Source of the DNA: Candidatus Dadabacteria bacterium
Lineage (GTDB): Bacteria > Desulfobacterota_D > UBA1144 > Nemesobacterales > CSP1-2
DNA length: 18,281 bases
Assembly (NCBI GenBank): GCA_022615255.1
Contig: JAKEHC010000088.1
Location: 1 to 18,281, forward strand
Direction: 5' to 3'
The stretch's first letter is position 1. Each line of letters opens with the position of its first letter. This document shows, piece after piece, positions 1-7,109 of the stretch. The notes under the pieces are model-generated. The model saw nothing but the letters and a program-made list of their open reading frames with translations. It had not been told where the DNA came from and did not search any database. The position numbers and the translations under genes are program-made.

Positions 1-148
1 GAGTATTGCTTATTTTTTTTTATTTCGGGTTTATGCATGGCTCTTTTTACCTACACAAACTCTAAAAGAAGTCCATTAGCTCTGGCTCTTGTCATGCGTT
101 ATCAGCATAATTAAAAGCGAATTCATCTATAAATTATCTCAAGAAACT
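1..148. other. left-edge non-coding stretch
   Basis: This is the region downstream of the split amidase. It is AT-rich, with a T-run near positions 13-20. I see no open frame of useful length, no RNA gene and no convincing terminator hairpin on either strand. Confidence 0.4.
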
Positions 149-568
149 TTAATCTTGGAGAAATCTTAAAATCCCGTTACGAATACCCTGAGCGACCTTC
201 CACTGATATTCATCTGTGTTAAGTAACTCATCATCGCTTGGATTAGTTAAATATCCAACTTCTACAAGAATGACTGGCACTCTCGACCAGTTAAAACCTG
301 ATATGTCTACCCTGGGCTTAATCCTATTTTTCTTAGCCCCTGTAGTTATCAACAGTTCGTCCGATACCAATTGTGCAGCCTTTTTGCTTTCTATATGAAT
401 CCCTTCTGTCCACCGATTCTTTCCCGGATAAAAAATAGAAACCCCATTTATATTTGGATCAGGAAATCTGTCTGCATGTATACGAACGAATAAGTTAGCG
501 TTTGCTCTGTTTGCAATCTCTGTTCGTTCTACGTTGCTTATATCAACATCGTTTGTTTCCCTTGTCAT
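149..568 (-). CDS. N-acetylmuramoyl-L-alanine amidase, C-terminal part of a split gene
   Basis: This is the C-terminal half of an Amidase_3-type zinc amidase, which cuts the bond between MurNAc and L-Ala in peptidoglycan. The 139 residues open with MTRETNDVDIS, the strand and loop normally found in mid-domain. They continue with the third zinc ligand (His in FVRIHAD) and the catalytic Glu in VEVGYLTNPSDD. The N-terminal half, with the first two zinc ligands, is in another frame immediately upstream and overlaps by 26 bases. Neither half has a complete active site. The ATG at 568 lies where the family has an internal residue, so it is probably not a natural start. Reinitiation after the upstream stop is possible. 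Pseudogene, assembly error, or two chains that associate all remain open. Confidence 0.75.
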   Translation of the reverse strand: MTRETNDVDISNVERTEIANRANANLFVRIHADRFPDPNINGVSIFYPGKNRWTEGIHIESKKAAQLVSDELLITTGAKKNRIKPRVDISGFNWSRVPVILVEVGYLTNPSDDELLNTDEYQWKVAQGIRNGILRFLQD

Positions 569-866
569 TATTGCCTTCCTTCTCTAGTAAATATTTTAAC
601 TTGAGCGAGATCGCTAAGGTTATTTGATATTCCGGGACTCCTGATATAACCCCTTTTGTTCCCAATTTTGCTCTTTCACTGGTGAAGGGGGAGCCGGGAC
701 CGATTGGTTCCCGCTCGAAATTAGGGCGAATCCGGTGACCAGGATCAATACAAATTACTTTTGAAGAGAGATACCGATCCATAATGAGGAAAAAATATAT
801 AGAAAAAAAGAGAAGAGATGCGAATAAAAAGAGAATAACCCAGTTGGTTTTACTCTTCAAAACCAC
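543..866 (-). CDS. N-acetylmuramoyl-L-alanine amidase, membrane anchor and N-terminal part of a split gene
   Basis: A short cytoplasmic leader and one membrane span (VILFLFASLLFFSIYFFLI) are followed by the start of an Amidase_3 domain. The domain shows the zinc-binding DPGH motif and the second ligand Glu in GVPEYQITLAISLKLKYLL. The frame then leaves the family after LLEKEG and stops within 11 codons. The rest of the domain is encoded in a second frame ending at 149. Comparison with the usual G-x-x-V-x-(L/M)-T-R spacing suggests about 8 bases are missing near 575-580. The frame is open back to an ATG at 908, six bases after the stop of the GT51-C40 gene, but that ATG lacks a ribosome site. 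The GTG at 866 has AAAAGGG six bases upstream and gives a normal short N-terminus, so I prefer it. It is likely co-transcribed with the gene upstream. Confidence 0.75.
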   Translation of the reverse strand: MVLKSKTNWVILFLFASLLFFSIYFFLIMDRYLSSKVICIDPGHRIRPNFEREPIGPGSPFTSERAKLGTKGVISGVPEYQITLAISLKLKYLLEKEGNNDKGNKRC

Positions 867-872
867 TATGAA

Positions 873-879
873 CCCTTTT
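873..879 (-). promoter_or_regulatory. ribosome binding site selecting a GTG start for the split amidase
   Basis: On the minus strand AAAAGGG lies six bases before GTG 866. The alternative ATG at 908 has no such site, so this motif favours the shorter product. Confidence 0.5.
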
Positions 880-914
880 AAAAAGCCTACTATGATTAGG
901 CATTTCATATAGGA

Positions 915-3248
915 TTACTTACTATCATTCAACTTCAGCCTTCTTCTCTCTTCCAGCAGCCGCATTAAAATAATAATAAAGGAGAGTCCCAAAATTACGC
1001 TAAAAATTAAGGCAAATATTAATAGAACTATTACAAGGCGAATAGGAGGGTATGTTAACCATCTAAGAAAGCTTTTGAAAAGGTCCATAAAATCTGATGA
1101 ATCCAAATAAACCCCACGGACATCTGTAACCCTTTCAAGAAGAGAGCCGCTTTCACCCCCCTCTCCAAGCTCGAGGTCTGTAACCGTCACTCTATTCGCC
1201 TTTATAATATCGCCGTTTTTACCCTTCACACCCCAGAGAGCGTGTATTGCATAAGGCTTTCCGCCTTCTTCCCCCAGGTAAAGCATAATATGCCCTTGAA
1301 GCCCAAGAACAGAAATGGCAGAATCCCAGGAGCGAATAGTATCTAATTTGTCTCGAGCAGTATCGTCCTGGTCAAACCTAGCAATCTCTCCGTTAACGAG
1401 AGACTGCGCCCTTGAGTTTCTTGGGAGCTTGATGCCAAATACACTGAAGACATCCTGGATAAATAACGAGCAGTCCCATCCAGATTTATTTCCGCCCCAA
1501 CTGTATTCCCCACCTAAAAGTTTAAATGCTTGTATAATAACATTACGCCTTGTGTAAGGAAGGAAACCTTCCCTAACTCCGTTTAATGTTAAAGAGTCAT
1601 CAAAAAGTATAAGCTCACCGCTACCTCCCCGGGTGGGGATTTTTATCTCATAGCCCTTAGAAGAGGTCCCTTCTAAAAGAACCTGAGTTCCCAAGGGTAA
1701 ATCCACGCCCGATGCAGTTTGTACCGAAGGGGCTGTAACAACTAAAAAGCGAGGGCCTGGATATGCCATAGCCCCCTTACGGGTAGTGAAAGCCAAATTC
1801 TCCTTTTTGACCCAACCGTCAAAATACGTGGTGCGAATAAAAGCCCAAATGCCGTTTTTTGATGTGTGAAGAACTACAATCGGGGTCCCCAAATAAATGG
1901 CGCTCTGCTGAAGTGCGTTAAACTCGTAATCATAGGGCTTACTCATAATAAGCTCATCCACAGGCCAGGCAAGCACGTCCGCCCGTTTTATAACCAGGGC
2001 ATAACTTACCCTCACGTCATCTGGCATTTCCCTTATGTTTAACTTATCCAGCAGGCTGCCATAGAAATGCTCAGTTAGGGGATTATTGTTACTGTCATAC
2101 CTGGTTTTTACTTTATATCTTATCTCCCTTATGCTAAGTTCATCCAGGACAGCATTATCGTTATGGTTGTTTCTCTCAGAAAATGCGGACGTAAGTCCTG
2201 CGACCTCTAGAATCTTTTCCCTCACTTCATTACTTGAAATAGAATCTGAGAACCCGAAAACATCGATTCCTCCGCTTTTAAGAAGTGCCCCCTCATTAAA
2301 ATATCGTATTTCAGTTTCGGACATGATTATCTCATCTGGTTCTTGGAGCCTCGAAATCCAGTAATCTTGATTGAAGAACCTAGAGGAAACCTCTCGTAGC
2401 GGAACCACGTCTGGTTTTACGACCTCAGGCGGATCGTTAAGATATAAATCCTTTGAGACCTGCTCATATGTGGATTTGTTAATCTGGCTGGTTTGGAGTA
2501 AAACCGAGGCTATGTGCCGACGCACACCCCTTAAGTAGCGGTTCGCATTATCATGCGGCGAAAAGCGATGTGGGTTTGACATCACTGAAGCAAGCCGAAT
2601 CGCCTCAGTTAAAGTTAATTTGTCCGCTGATTTGTTAAAATATGCTTGTGATGCCGCTTCAACTCCATAGATACCCGCTCCAAGCTCAATCACATTCAGA
2701 TAGAGTTCAAGGATACGTACCTTGCTCAACTCCCTTTCTAGTTTATATGTGATTAGGGCTTCTCGTACTTTCCTAATTAGAGTATGGGAAGGTTTCAAGA
2801 ACAGGTTCTTTGCCAACTGTTGGGTAACGCCAGATCCACCATGAGCTACCCGTTGTTTTCTGATGTTACCCTTCTGCGCCCGCCATATATGCTCCCAATC
2901 AAATCCATTGTGAAAAAAGAACCTTCGGTCTTCTTTAATAACTACAGAGCGGATTAGATGTTTTGATATTCTTGGATAATCAACCCATTGCCAGGCTCGC
3001 TGAGGAGACTCACCCAGGCGTTTCCTTTGCTCCTCTCGATAGCGCATCATAGCCGTTTCTTGCGGGTTTGTGTTCCGAAGCCATGTTACTTCCGGGGTTT
3101 GTAGCCAAAGGATAATACCGCTAGAGAGTATGATTATAAAAAGGAGGAAGCTAATAACTGCGAGTCCAAGTAGAAGCCTGGAAAATCGGCGTTCGTTAGC
3201 CGATTCATTTAGGGAGACGGATCCAAATAATTTCCTGAATTTAGCCAT
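915..3248 (-). CDS. fusion of GT51 peptidoglycan glycosyltransferase and NlpC/P60 (C40) peptidase
   Basis: This 777-residue protein combines two normally separate cell-wall enzymes. Residues about 24-49 are a membrane span. Residues about 85-250 are a GT51 domain that polymerises lipid II, with catalytic Glu106 in EDRRFFFHNG, the GGSGVTQQLAKN motif (137-148), the RK-x2-E helix from 159, and ELYLNVIELG (181-190) leading to YGVEAASQAYF. There is no penicillin-binding transpeptidase domain. Residues about 287-350 match the N-terminal helper domain of SH3-containing NlpC/P60 proteins (YWISRLQEPDEIIMS). Two SH3-like domains follow at about 395-487 and 490-550. The C40 peptidase spans about 565-680, with Cys593 in WDCSLFIQDV, His653 in QGHIMLYLG, and His669. 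A second membrane span lies at about 735-762, before a basic tail. The catalytic parts should therefore be periplasmic and tethered at both ends. The stop is six bases from an ATG of the next frame, which encodes an amidase. Confidence 0.9.
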   Translation of the reverse strand: MAKFRKLFGSVSLNESANERRFSRLLLGLAVISFLLFIIILSSGIILWLQTPEVTWLRNTNPQETAMMRYREEQRKRLGESPQRAWQWVDYPRISKHLIRSVVIKEDRRFFFHNGFDWEHIWRAQKGNIRKQRVAHGGSGVTQQLAKNLFLKPSHTLIRKVREALITYKLERELSKVRILELYLNVIELGAGIYGVEAASQAYFNKSADKLTLTEAIRLASVMSNPHRFSPHDNANRYLRGVRRHIASVLLQTSQINKSTYEQVSKDLYLNDPPEVVKPDVVPLREVSSRFFNQDYWISRLQEPDEIIMSETEIRYFNEGALLKSGGIDVFGFSDSISSNEVREKILEVAGLTSAFSERNNHNDNAVLDELSIREIRYKVKTRYDSNNNPLTEHFYGSLLDKLNIREMPDDVRVSYALVIKRADVLAWPVDELIMSKPYDYEFNALQQSAIYLGTPIVVLHTSKNGIWAFIRTTYFDGWVKKENLAFTTRKGAMAYPGPRFLVVTAPSVQTASGVDLPLGTQVLLEGTSSKGYEIKIPTRGGSGELILFDDSLTLNGVREGFLPYTRRNVIIQAFKLLGGEYSWGGNKSGWDCSLFIQDVFSVFGIKLPRNSRAQSLVNGEIARFDQDDTARDKLDTIRSWDSAISVLGLQGHIMLYLGEEGGKPYAIHALWGVKGKNGDIIKANRVTVTDLELGEGGESGSLLERVTDVRGVYLDSSDFMDLFKSFLRWLTYPPIRLVIVLLIFALIFSVILGLSFIIILMRLLEERRRLKLNDSK

Positions 3249-3345
3249 ATACCTTAAATCTATATGCTAATTACCGTCAGACATTTGAGCTTTTCAACAT
3301 TATCGCATCATTAATGTTTCTATCCCCCCAATTAATTATTTTTAT

Positions 3346-3374
3346 ATTATAACAAAGATTCATGAATCAGTAAA
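3346..3374 (-). promoter_or_regulatory. sigma70-like promoter of the GT51-C40/amidase unit, with a palindrome in the spacer
   Basis: On the minus strand a TTTACT -35 box (3374-3369) is followed by a 17-base spacer and a perfect TATAAT -10 box (3351-3346), about 98 bases upstream of the start codon. The spacer contains GATTCATGAATC, a perfect 12-base palindrome at 3357-3368, in a position where a bound repressor would block polymerase. The promoter match is good; an operator role is inference. Confidence 0.55.
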
Positions 3375-3405
3375 CAGCTTTTTCCTTAACATTAATTTGG
3401 GATAA

Positions 3406-3540
3406 AGATACCCGCAAGCCGATTATGATAGGCTTCTCAAGCTCCTAGAAATTTCAAAACCTAAAGAGGTAAATGCAGTTAGAGGTTTTAATCCAGAGTT
3501 TGGTAGAATATTGAACATTGATAATCCTAGTCTTTCTTAA
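3406..3540 (+). pseudogene. short C-terminal gene remnant, family not recognised
   Basis: A 44-codon open stretch begins just after an in-frame stop and ends in TAA at 3538-3540. It contains no ATG start. The translation has protein-like composition (RLLKLLEISKPKEVNAVRG, then FNPEFGRILNIDNPSLS). It reads like the tail of a lost gene. I do not recognise the family, and the open frame could be chance. Confidence 0.3.
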
Positions 3541-3565
3541 GAAACCTACATAACTTCAACCCGAA

Positions 3566-3573
3566 AAGGAGGT
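3566..3573 (+). promoter_or_regulatory. strong ribosome binding site of the YjbQ-family gene
   Basis: AAGGAGGT lies five bases before the ATG at 3579. A nearer ATG at 3574 is out of frame and meets a stop after four codons. Confidence 0.7.
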
Positions 3574-3578
3574 ATGAA

Positions 3579-3998
3579 ATGTCTGTAAAAACCGTAAACA
3601 TGAAAATCGAAACAAAAGGAGAAACGGATTTAATAGACATAACAAAAAGGGTAGAGAATTTCGTTAGGGATTCCGGAATCCATTCCGGCGTAGTCACGAT
3701 ATTTATCCCCGGCTCTACCGCTGGGGTTACAACCATAGAATATGAAAGTGGTGCTATAAAGGATTTTCAAAGGGCTGTTGAAAGGATTGCGCCAAAGAAT
3801 ATTCCATATGATCATGATGCAAGATGGGGAGATGGAAATGGATACTCCCACATAAGAGCGGCGCTACTAGGACCTTCTCTAACGGTTCCATTCTCATCAT
3901 CAAGGCTTCTTCTTGGCACATGGCAGCAGATAGTGCTTGTTGACTTTGACAATAGGCCAAGAAAGAGAGAGGTAATCCTTCAGATTATAGGTGAGTGA
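3579..3998 (+). CDS. yjbQ: YjbQ/UPF0047 family protein
   Basis: This 139-residue protein covers the full length of the UPF0047 (YjbQ) family. Conserved landmarks are present: FIPGSTAGVTTIEYE (residues 42-56), a His-rich segment YDHDARWGDGNGYSHIRAAL (77-96), GPSLTVPF, and LLGTWQQIVLVDFDNRPRKR near the end. Family members form compact oligomers with a His/Glu pocket. Some bacterial members weakly complement a thiamin phosphate synthase defect, so the true substrate is uncertain. It is likely cytoplasmic. It stands alone on the plus strand between a gene remnant and a convergent oxidoreductase gene, so context does not help assign a role. Confidence 0.88.
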   Translation: MSVKTVNMKIETKGETDLIDITKRVENFVRDSGIHSGVVTIFIPGSTAGVTTIEYESGAIKDFQRAVERIAPKNIPYDHDARWGDGNGYSHIRAALLGPSLTVPFSSSRLLLGTWQQIVLVDFDNRPRKREVILQIIGE

Positions 3999-4098
3999 TC
4001 AGGCTTTAAACATAAATAAAGTCAATATTTGAATCGAGCTAGATTTTAATAAGCTTCAGGAGAACATTTATAGTCATATTTCCTTTCTCTGAATTCGA

Positions 4099-4758
4099 TT
4101 ACACAAACTTCACCGAAAATTCCTGTGGTTTATACCTCGTGTTCAAATTGATTATGAGCGGTGTGATAGCCTCTATCATCATCGAAGCCTCTAGAGGTCC
4201 TGCATCCAATGCTCTAAGATTGGGCATTTCCTCCGTGATTTTTTTTACCACATTTTTTGTTTCTTCATCATCTCCACATATAACTACGTCATACTCCAGA
4301 ACATGATCTATCTTTCGTAGCTCCTTAGCAGGCAGGTTATGGTATGCAGAAACCAGTTTTACCGTTTTAGGCAAAGCCTCTCTTATCTCCAGCGCTGCAG
4401 ATCCGTGCTGAGGAGGAGAATAGACAAAAGCCTTCCCCTTCTTAACCATTGGCACAACCGGCGAAATCACAATCTGATTTGTAAAGCTACTTTGGATTTG
4501 GCGTATAGTAGATGCCGAATGTTCGTATGGCAAGCTGATTACTATAACCTCAGCCGCAATGGCGGCATCGGCGTTAACCATGCCTTCTATTCTTGAATTA
4601 ATGCCTAATTTAGAAAGCGTATCGTTGTACTCAGATGCTATTGATTTCGCCTTTTCATCACTTCTTGAGCCTATAAAAATCTTATGTCCTACCCTTGACC
4701 ATCGGAGCACAAGTCCCTCTGCTATGTCGCCGGTACCGCCTAAGAGTGCGATTTTCAT
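4099..4758 (-). CDS. npdG: NpdG-type NADPH:coenzyme F420 oxidoreductase family protein
   Basis: This 219-residue Rossmann protein has the landmarks of the F420:NADP oxidoreductase family: MKIALLGGTGDIAEGLVLRW with a dinucleotide-binding glycine loop, SRSDEKAKSI where Ser-Arg would bind the NADP phosphate, VISLPYEH, a segment around SPPQHGSAA, and a C-terminal EAITPLIINLN helix. Family members move hydride between NADPH and the deazaflavin F420. F420 use is inferred from family alone, since no F420 biosynthesis or F420-dependent enzyme lies in the window. An AGGAG nine bases before the ATG supports the start. It is 100 bases downstream of the secreted protein gene and on the same strand. A related NADP-binding oxidoreductase not using F420 is the main alternative. 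Confidence 0.75.
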   Translation of the reverse strand: MKIALLGGTGDIAEGLVLRWSRVGHKIFIGSRSDEKAKSIASEYNDTLSKLGINSRIEGMVNADAAIAAEVIVISLPYEHSASTIRQIQSSFTNQIVISPVVPMVKKGKAFVYSPPQHGSAALEIREALPKTVKLVSAYHNLPAKELRKIDHVLEYDVVICGDDEETKNVVKKITEEMPNLRALDAGPLEASMMIEAITPLIINLNTRYKPQEFSVKFV

Positions 4759-4858
4759 GTCTCCTTTCTCCTATTATGCTTGAAGATGGGTTTATTTTAA
4801 CTAATGATTTTAAAGACGAATAGAGAAATTTAATAACAGTAATTTTTCTGTTAAATAA

Positions 4859-5281
4859 CTAGAACCTTTGTTTAAAATACCAGAAGAAAAAAAACCTGTC
4901 AGTAGAAAAGAGGGTGTTATCCCTCTGCTCATCTTCTTCCCTAGTATGCTTTGGTAAAGAAATGAACGGCAGACCCCCGAGAAACACTCTGGAGTTTCCG
5001 CTGTTTCTTGACTGAAGCCATTTCTGCCAGTCGAATTCGTTTGTATCATTACCGATATTCGAGCCTAGAAGCCGATCTACCTCCCACTCCTCGGACAGGT
5101 TGTTGACCAAGTCATAAAATGCGCCGGTTTTTAAGAATACAATCCCGTATGGGAATAACTCATTGTTGATATTATTCGATTGTCCCTTATTATTCACGTT
5201 TGAGTTATTAATTTCAGCCGGGAAAACAAATGGCGAAGTAAGTATAAAAATAAAAAATGTTATTAATGACAAAACTCGCAT
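4859..5281 (-). CDS. secreted or periplasmic protein of unknown function
   Basis: The product begins with a typical signal peptide (MRVLSLITFFIFILTSPF), probably cut after VFPA. There is no lipobox cysteine. A polar Asn-rich linker follows, and then a short conserved-looking segment around FPYGIVFLKTGAFYDLVNNL and EEWEVDRLLGSNIG. I do not recognise the family. The mature protein would be only about 118 residues. An in-frame ATG at 5293 would add four residues but sits directly against the AAGGG ribosome-like motif. The ATG at 5281 has that motif 12 bases upstream, so both starts are imperfect. It lies downstream of the zinc-ribbon gene on the same strand. Confidence 0.55.
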   Translation of the reverse strand: MRVLSLITFFIFILTSPFVFPAEINNSNVNNKGQSNNINNELFPYGIVFLKTGAFYDLVNNLSEEWEVDRLLGSNIGNDTNEFDWQKWLQSRNSGNSRVFLGGLPFISLPKHTREEDEQRDNTLFSTDRFFFFWYFKQRF

Positions 5282-5303
5282 GTGAAGATGCATCCCTTAG
5301 ATT

Positions 5304-5384
5304 TTAGCTTGTCCTAAAATGCCTATTCAAGCCGATTGCGATAAAACGAACTATCAAGCCCCATTCAATCTCATCTCCTGTCAT
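5304..5384 (-). CDS. possible 26-residue peptide coupled to the zinc-ribbon gene
   Basis: An ATG overlaps the TGA of the zinc-ribbon gene in the classic ATGA arrangement, with AAAGGA eight bases upstream. The peptide has a hydrophobic middle (MTGDEIEWGLIVRFIAIG, then LNRHFRTS). Translation coupling and the ribosome site support it; the tiny size argues for caution. Confidence 0.3.
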   Translation of the reverse strand: MTGDEIEWGLIVRFIAIGLNRHFRTS

Positions 5385-5599
5385 CTCGTTCTTCCTTTCC
5401 CATCATGCGCCTTTCCAGACCAAGGTGCGGTAAACCGCTTGCAGTAATGGTAGAGCGTCTTATATTTTTCCTTATTCTGCTCAGTATCATTAAACTTATT
5501 GTAGCAATCATGACATGCAATCTTGCCATCAAAGTGCCTGTCACGGAAATTTCCCTCAAGTACTGGAGCCCCACAGAATCGGCATCTCTCCGCTTTCAT
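5381..5599 (-). CDS. small zinc-ribbon protein
   Basis: This 72-residue basic protein has two cysteine pairs, C6-x2-C9 and C29-x2-C32, spaced like a zinc ribbon or treble clef. No catalytic motif is visible. AAAAGG about eight bases before the ATG supports translation. Another open frame on the same strand (5371-5574) lacks such support. The role is unknown; nucleic-acid or protein binding is possible by fold alone. A possible 26-residue peptide overlaps its stop codon. Confidence 0.6.
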   Translation of the reverse strand: MKAERCRFCGAPVLEGNFRDRHFDGKIACHDCYNKFNDTEQNKEKYKTLYHYCKRFTAPWSGKAHDGKGRTR

Positions 5600-5949
5600 A
5601 TTATATTCCTTTTCATAAAGTAAATTTATTCCCTATTCTATCCGAAATTTTAAACTAGCCTAACGATATTGTCCCCAATTCACGCTAAAAGTCGGCTATA
5701 AAAGTACAATGTATCGCCACCCACAGCCTTGGTCTAACGAAGCTCCTAAGATCATTGAAGACCCAGAAAATATGTATATGTAAATTATGAACTATTTTAA
5801 CTAATAACACAAACCCCTGTTTTGAGAAAGGGGCTTGAACCAGTTTTATCGAAAAATGGATTTACCAAAGAGATATAATTCCTGAAAAATAAAACTTAAA
5901 TGTTGAGTTCTGTGGGACGTTTTAATGTCAAGCCAAAGAATATAAACAT
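5600..5949. other. 350-base gene-poor stretch
   Basis: I see no convincing gene here. A 24-codon frame at 5709-5783 (plus) lacks a ribosome site. A weak hairpin, CCCCT at 5814-5818 paired with AGGGG at 5829-5833, lies downstream of the hydrolase gene and has a short T-rich tail on the minus strand. It could be a weak terminator for the minus-strand genes. Confidence 0.35.
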
Positions 5950-6726
5950 TCAATAAATTGAGCTCAAAAACTTAAGCAAAATATGGTTAAATACATCCGC
6001 ACTTTCTTGCATCATAAAGTGTCCTGCATTCTTAATGACATGGAATTCTGATCCCTGGATTTTACTGTGCAAGTATTCTCCGTATCTTACAGGGGTTAAT
6101 ATGTCTTCAGTAGAGGAAACAATTAGCGTTGGAACCTTTATTTTCTCGACCTCATTCGTAAAATCAAACTCATCGCATGCTATAAAATCCTGATGTACGA
6201 TTTGCTGTGGGGTTCTAAGAAGCCCTTCTACAAACCTTTTCTTAAGCTCCTCAGGGGAAAAGCTTGTAAATGAACGCGTCGGAGCAATCTTGCAATATGC
6301 CTCGTAGTTATTTTTGACGGCTTCGAGGGTCTCCTTAGCTACCCTAAGTCTCACCCCGGTGCCTACTAGAACACAGGCATAAACCACTTCAGGATATTCA
6401 AGCGCAAAAACTTGTACTACCCCGCCGCCCATAGAATGCCCTACGAGTATGAGTTTTTGCAAATCAAGCGCATCTGCAAAGTCCTTTATAAAGCCGCTGT
6501 ATTCCCTGACACTCTTAAAACCGCTTCCCTCGGACTTACCATGGCCCGGGAGGTCGATGACAAAAAGATTAAACTTTGAATGGCTTTTTAGTGAATCCAG
6601 TTGATATTTCCAAGTAAGACTGCTCTGTCCGGCTCCGTGAATCATTAAAATAGTCGGGCGCGATTTTTCGAAATTTTCCCCTGCTATATAATTTATTTTT
6701 AATCCCCTAACTAATATATCAGACAC
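5950..6726 (-). CDS. alpha/beta hydrolase
   Basis: This 258-residue protein shows the full alpha/beta hydrolase layout. It has the oxyanion HGAG loop near residue 30, DLPGHGKS (58-65), the nucleophile elbow GHSMGG with Ser98, Asp208 in SSTEDILTP, and His236 in NAGHFMMQE. This makes a complete Ser-Asp-His triad. The fold is shared by esterases, lipases, C-C hydrolases and haloperoxidase-like enzymes, so the substrate cannot be given. There is no signal peptide, so it is cytoplasmic. The start is GTG at 6726 with a GGGGTG motif upstream; the nearby ATG is out of frame. It lies 86 bases after yggU on the same strand and may be the last gene of that transcription unit. Confidence 0.85.
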   Translation of the reverse strand: MSDILVRGLKINYIAGENFEKSRPTILMIHGAGQSSLTWKYQLDSLKSHSKFNLFVIDLPGHGKSEGSGFKSVREYSGFIKDFADALDLQKLILVGHSMGGGVVQVFALEYPEVVYACVLVGTGVRLRVAKETLEAVKNNYEAYCKIAPTRSFTSFSPEELKKRFVEGLLRTPQQIVHQDFIACDEFDFTNEVEKIKVPTLIVSSTEDILTPVRYGEYLHSKIQGSEFHVIKNAGHFMMQESADVFNHILLKFLSSIY

Positions 6727-6812
6727 TTCATTTCACCCCTTATGAACTTCACATTAATTAGCAGGATATTTTCATTAATTCATTAGATTAGCCTTTACTG
6801 AATAACATAATT

Positions 6813-7109
6813 TCAATCTTGTCTTAACCCTTTTATAAAGAAATCGAGCTTATCCCGATTGACACCCATAATTTTTAGAATCTTTAATCTTGATTTCCCA
6901 CCTCTAACTATCTTAACGCCTGATTTGGAAACACCGAGGGCTCTAGAAATGATTTCTATAAGCCTCTCGTTTGCTTTTCCACCTTCCGGTGGAGCTGTAA
7001 CCTTCACCCTGAATCTACTATTCTGAAGCTCAACAATCACATCGCGTGATGAATTAGGCTGGACATGAACTTCGATGGTGATCTCTGATTCTTCCTTTAA
7101 AGGACGCAT
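6813..7109 (-). CDS. yggU: DUF167/YggU family protein
   Basis: This 98-residue protein matches the YggU (DUF167) family. It has EVHVQPNSSRD at the N-terminus, VKVTAPPEGGKANERLIEII as the most conserved block, a GVSKSGVKIVRGGKSRLKI segment, and a C-terminal helix. The molecular function is unknown. The ATG abuts the TAG of yggT with no gap, indicating translation coupling. The gene order yggS-proC-yggT-yggU seen here is also familiar from proteobacteria, where the members cluster near proC. Confidence 0.9.
   Translation of the reverse strand: MRPLKEESEITIEVHVQPNSSRDVIVELQNSRFRVKVTAPPEGGKANERLIEIISRALGVSKSGVKIVRGGKSRLKILKIMGVNRDKLDFFIKGLRQD

Noticed and set aside
4810..5049. 79-codon minus-strand frame overlapping the secreted protein gene
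   Set aside because: The overlapping frame has a convincing signal peptide; this one has no start signal or recognisable motif.
5371..5574. 67-codon minus-strand frame overlapping the zinc-ribbon gene
   Set aside because: It has no cysteine pattern or ribosome site, while the overlapping frame has both.
5709..5783. 24-codon plus-strand frame starting MYRHPQPWSNEAP
   Set aside because: There is no ribosome site or promoter, and a second frame is also open across the same bases, so chance is likely.
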